A stretch of 7,305 bases of DNA from Candidatus Hydrogenedentota bacterium. Its GTDB lineage: Bacteria > Hydrogenedentota > Hydrogenedentia > Hydrogenedentales > CAITNO01. The position numbers were made by a program, and so were the translations under genes. Positions 5,531 to 7,305 of the stretch are shown one piece after another. The notes below the pieces were generated by a model, which worked only from the letters and a program-made list of their open reading frames with translations, was not told the origin of the DNA and did not search any database. The stretch covers positions 1 through 7,305 of the forward strand of contig CAIJOU010000717.1 of the NCBI GenBank assembly GCA_903822375.1. The letters run 5' to 3'. How positions within the stretch are numbered: position 1 is the stretch's first letter; each line of letters starts with the position of its first letter.

Positions 5531-6817
5531 TTACTTTCCGTCTTTCTTCTCGAGTCCCTTTTCCGAGAAGAACACGAAGAAGATCAGAAACACTGCAAAC
5601 GCCAGCGCGGCCGGTGTCATCCAGATGCCGAACCAATTCATCACCTTGGCCGCATCGGGCGTGGCGCCGGGCTTGCTGAAGAAGTCGGCCACCCAGCCCG
5701 AGGCCGTGGTGCCGATGGTCATTCCAATGCCCCACGTGGCCAGTGCGAACAGGCCCTGCGCGCTTGCCTGCAATTCCTTGGGCGCGCGCATGTCGGTGTA
5801 AATCTGGCCCGTGACAAAGAAGAAGTCGTAGCACACGCCGTGCAGCAAAATGCCCAGATACCACAGCGCAATAAGCCCCTGCCCGTTGCCCATGCCGAAG
5901 CAAAGATATCGAACCACCCAGGCGCCCATGCCCACCAGCAGCATCTTCTTCACGCCAAGACGGGCGAAGAAGAACGGGATGACGAGCATAAAGCAGAATT
6001 CCGAGGCCTGGCCCAGCGACATGACGGCCGTGATGTTCTTTATGCCGCCTCCGGCCAGGTAGGAGGCCGCAAAGCCGTAATAGAACGACAGCGGGATGCA
6101 GATCAGCAGCGAACTGACAATGAACACCAGGAAGGAGCGGTCCTTCATCAGGGCCAGCGCGTCCAACCCCAACACGTCCCGCACCAGCACCTTCTTCCCC
6201 GCAAGCTTGGGGGGGGTGTTGGGCAGCGTCAACGCATACAACCCCATTACCAGCGCGCAAATGGCGCCAAGCTTGAACGTCCATGCCGTCTCAACGATGC
6301 TTTGCAGGCCTGTCTTGCCTGCTTCGCCAAACACCAAGTGCAACCCGCCCGTCTTGCCGTCCAGATAGATCCAGCTGACAAAGAATCCGGCCGCGATCCA
6401 GGCCGTGGTGCCCATGACACGGATGGCAGGGAACTGCTTCTGCGGACTGTCCATCTGGTTAAAAGCGATGGCGCTGGTCAGCGAGAGCGTCGGCATGAAG
6501 CACATCGTGTACGCAAACAGATAAACAAGGAACAGAGTCGGCGTTGTGGTAATCGCGGCCAGCCAGAGCAGCGCGGCACCCACGAGATTCAGCACGGCAA
6601 GCACCATCTGCGCCGGGAAGAAGCGGTCGGCGATCATGCCCATGAAGAACGGCGTGACGATGGCCGCCCAGCCCGTGCTGCTGTAGGCCAGACCGATTTG
6701 CGAGTTGGTGAACCCAATCTTGGGCAGGTACACGCCCATCGCCACATACCAGGTTCCCCAGACGAAGAACTGGACGAACATCATGACCATCAACTGCACG
6801 CGCACCGATATCTTCAT
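5531..6817 (-). CDS. MFS transporter, nucleoside:H+ symporter (NupG/XapB) type
   Basis: The 428-aa protein is close to the 418 aa of E. coli NupG and is almost entirely made of about 12 hydrophobic segments, so it is an inner-membrane permease. Family hallmarks are FVWGTWYVAMGVYLP (18-32), the MFS motif A region GMIADRF (60-66), PTLSLTSAIAF (109-119), FPAIRVMGTTAWIAAG (129-144), LGQASEFCFMLVIPFFF (268-284) and LGILLHGVCYDFFFVTGQIY (321-340). NupG carries purine and pyrimidine nucleosides with protons; in lineages such as Planctomycetota and Bacteroidetes this family may also carry sugars, so the substrate is uncertain. The start at 6817 has TAGGAAG just upstream. The C-terminus is a short basic tail (EKGLEKKDGK). 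It is preceded by its own candidate promoter and no co-directional partner lies close by. Confidence 0.93.
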   Translation of the reverse strand: MKISVRVQLMVMMFVQFFVWGTWYVAMGVYLPKIGFTNSQIGLAYSSTGWAAIVTPFFMGMIADRFFPAQMVLAVLNLVGAALLWLAAITTTPTLFLVYLFAYTMCFMPTLSLTSAIAFNQMDSPQKQFPAIRVMGTTAWIAAGFFVSWIYLDGKTGGLHLVFGEAGKTGLQSIVETAWTFKLGAICALVMGLYALTLPNTPPKLAGKKVLVRDVLGLDALALMKDRSFLVFIVSSLLICIPLSFYYGFAASYLAGGGIKNITAVMSLGQASEFCFMLVIPFFFARLGVKKMLLVGMGAWVVRYLCFGMGNGQGLIALWYLGILLHGVCYDFFFVTGQIYTDMRAPKELQASAQGLFALATWGIGMTIGTTASGWVADFFSKPGATPDAAKVMNWFGIWMTPAALAFAVFLIFFVFFSEKGLEKKDGK

Positions 6818-6853
6818 GGCTTCCTACCTTCCTTGACCGAGTCCTTGCCAACA

Positions 6854-6866
6854 CGGCCCTTGGCCG
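6854..6866 (-). promoter_or_regulatory. Small hairpin in the transporter leader
   Basis: CGGCC (6854-6858) and GGCCG (6862-6866) form a perfect 5-bp inverted repeat with a 3-base loop. If the promoter at 6875-6903 is real, this lies at the very 5' end of the transporter mRNA. A competing pair TGGCC (6861-6865)/GGCCA (6871-6875) overlaps it. No known riboswitch is recognised. Confidence 0.3.
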
Positions 6867-6874
6867 ATGGGGCC

Positions 6875-6903
6875 AGTGTAGCGGGTTGCCCGCCCATTTT
6901 CAA
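6875..6903 (-). promoter_or_regulatory. Candidate transporter promoter with a palindrome in its spacer
   Basis: On the minus strand TTGAAA (6903-6898, 5 of 6 to the -35 consensus) and TACACT (6880-6875, 4 of 6 to the -10) are separated by 17 bases. The start point would be near 6868, giving a leader of about 50 bases. The spacer contains GCGGG-TTG-CCCGC (6881-6893), a perfect 5-bp inverted repeat positioned where a repressor could block polymerase. Confidence 0.5.
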
Positions 6904-7012
6904 AACGGCCAAAGGGGACTGGCATCCCGTTTCCGCAAGTGACTCTATTCTCTCAATGCCTGCCCACACGGGGACAGGTGCCCGTAGCCTCCACGGAAGC
7001 ACACCACCGCCG

Positions 7013-7087
7013 GGGGACTGCCACCATTTTCGGTCAGACGCCGACCGGTCTCCTCAAGACATCCTGTCGAAAATGATGGCTGTACCC
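7013..7087. repeat. Inverted pair of REP-like units (first doublet)
   Basis: The plus-strand unit at 7013-7032 and the reverse-complement unit at 7068-7087 (CGAAAATGATGGCTGTACCC) match in 17 of 20 positions. They face each other across 35 bases, so a single strand could fold into a hairpin with a long loop. This is the arrangement described for REPIN doublets. Confidence 0.6.
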
Positions 7088-7112
7088 GAGTCCGCCAACA
7101 CCATTGCAGCAC

Positions 7113-7188
7113 GGGTACAGGCACCATTTCCATTTCTCCGTTATGGCTAAGACTCTTGGGCCGCTGGCTGGAAATGGTGCCAGTGGAC
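7113..7188. repeat. Inverted pair of REP-like units (second doublet)
   Basis: GGCACCATTTCCA at 7120-7132 and its perfect reverse complement TGGAAATGGTGCC at 7169-7181 form a 13-bp inverted repeat around 36 bases. The flanking bases extend the similarity to about 16 of 20. The loop size is nearly the same as in the first doublet (35 bases), which argues for a shared design rather than chance. Confidence 0.65.
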
Positions 7189-7305
7189 CTGTTGAAAAAC
7201 CCCAACGTTCTCATACCGCCATCATTTTCGCATGGAATATGAAGACATAGCCGTTTCTTGTCATGCACGAAGGCCAAAGCAGCTTCCATGTGGTTTCGCT
7301 CAAGG

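Larger units (their letters stand above)
6914..7230. repeat. Cluster of about seven degenerate 20-bp REP-like units in both orientations
   Basis: A unit close to GGGGACTGGCACCATTTTCG recurs across this non-coding stretch. Plus-strand copies: 6914-6933 (weak second half), 6970-6986 (GGGGACAGGTGCCCGTA, weak), 7013-7032 (GGGGACTGCCACCATTTTCG), 7113-7132 (GGGTACAGGCACCATTTCCA) and 7211-7230 (TCATACCGCCATCATTTTCG). Minus-strand copies: 7068-7087 and 7169-7188. The five right-hand copies are much better conserved than the two left-hand ones. The GGGGAC...ATTTTCG type, the length and the inverted pairing resemble REP/REPIN elements that depend on a RAYT (IS200-like tyrosine) transposase elsewhere in the genome. 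No transposase is in the window. The unit-to-unit similarity is seen directly; the REP identity is inference. Confidence 0.65.

Noticed and set aside
5528..7150. A 540-aa plus-strand open frame opposite the transporter
   Set aside because: It is antisense to a well-supported membrane transporter, and its His/Gln/Arg-rich translation is typical of a GC-rich shadow frame.
6945..7289. A 114-aa open frame on the minus strand at the right end, open in frame to the window edge
   Set aside because: It runs through five of the REP-like units, has no recognisable family and an odd composition. A tail of a gene lying beyond the right edge cannot be excluded, but nothing supports it.
1..7305. CRISPR array, tRNA or rRNA genes, or a complete insertion sequence
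   Set aside because: I saw no regularly spaced identical repeats, no cloverleaf or rRNA core sequence, and no transposase or integrase motifs on either strand.

Overview
The window is GC-rich bacterial DNA, about 60% overall by eye with 67-75% in sampled gene segments. It looks like a free-living environmental bacterium. A NupG-type sugar/nucleoside transporter, a Tat-exported metallophosphoesterase, a sulfotransferase and dispersed short repeats are a mix I associate with Planctomycetota, other PVC bacteria or Hydrogenedentota. That placement is a guess from gene content; no rRNA or lineage marker is present.

Layout from left to right. (1) Positions 1-718, minus: a Tat-signal metallophosphoesterase cut by the left edge. 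(2) 770-1591, minus: an unrecognised 273-aa protein with clearly lower GC (about 52% in a sampled stretch). (3) 1623-2237, minus: purN, the glycinamide ribonucleotide transformylase of purine synthesis, with its own short leader and candidate promoter. (4) 2399-3514, minus: a polyprenol-phosphate-type family 2 glycosyltransferase fused to a GtrA-like membrane domain, with an altered metal-binding motif. (5) 3580-4608, minus: a sulfotransferase. (6) 4609-4795: a divergent promoter region with a near-consensus sigma70 promoter on the plus strand. (7) 4796-5449, plus: a pentapeptide-repeat protein with 35 uninterrupted repeats. (8) 5450-5530: a convergent gap with a hairpin and a 7-bp-periodic short repeat. 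(9) 5531-6817, minus: an MFS transporter of the NupG nucleoside:H+ symporter type. (10) 6818-7305: no convincing gene; the transporter promoter, then a cluster of about seven degenerate 20-bp REP-like units in both orientations (6914-7230), then about 75 bp in which I see nothing firm.

How the genes may work together. The sulfotransferase and the glycosyltransferase/GtrA protein are adjacent, co-oriented and 65 bp apart, so they probably form one transcription unit for a surface or envelope glycan. purN, the hypothetical gene and the phosphoesterase follow on the same strand with gaps of 31 and 51 bp and may be co-transcribed from the purN promoter, without an obvious shared pathway. The pentapeptide gene stands alone on the plus strand.

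I see no complete new defence system or mobile element with a transposase. The most interesting unexplained items are the inverted REP-like cluster at the right end, the low-GC orphan gene beside purN, the heptamer-periodic repeat at 5475-5509, and the His-for-Asp change in the glycosyltransferase.
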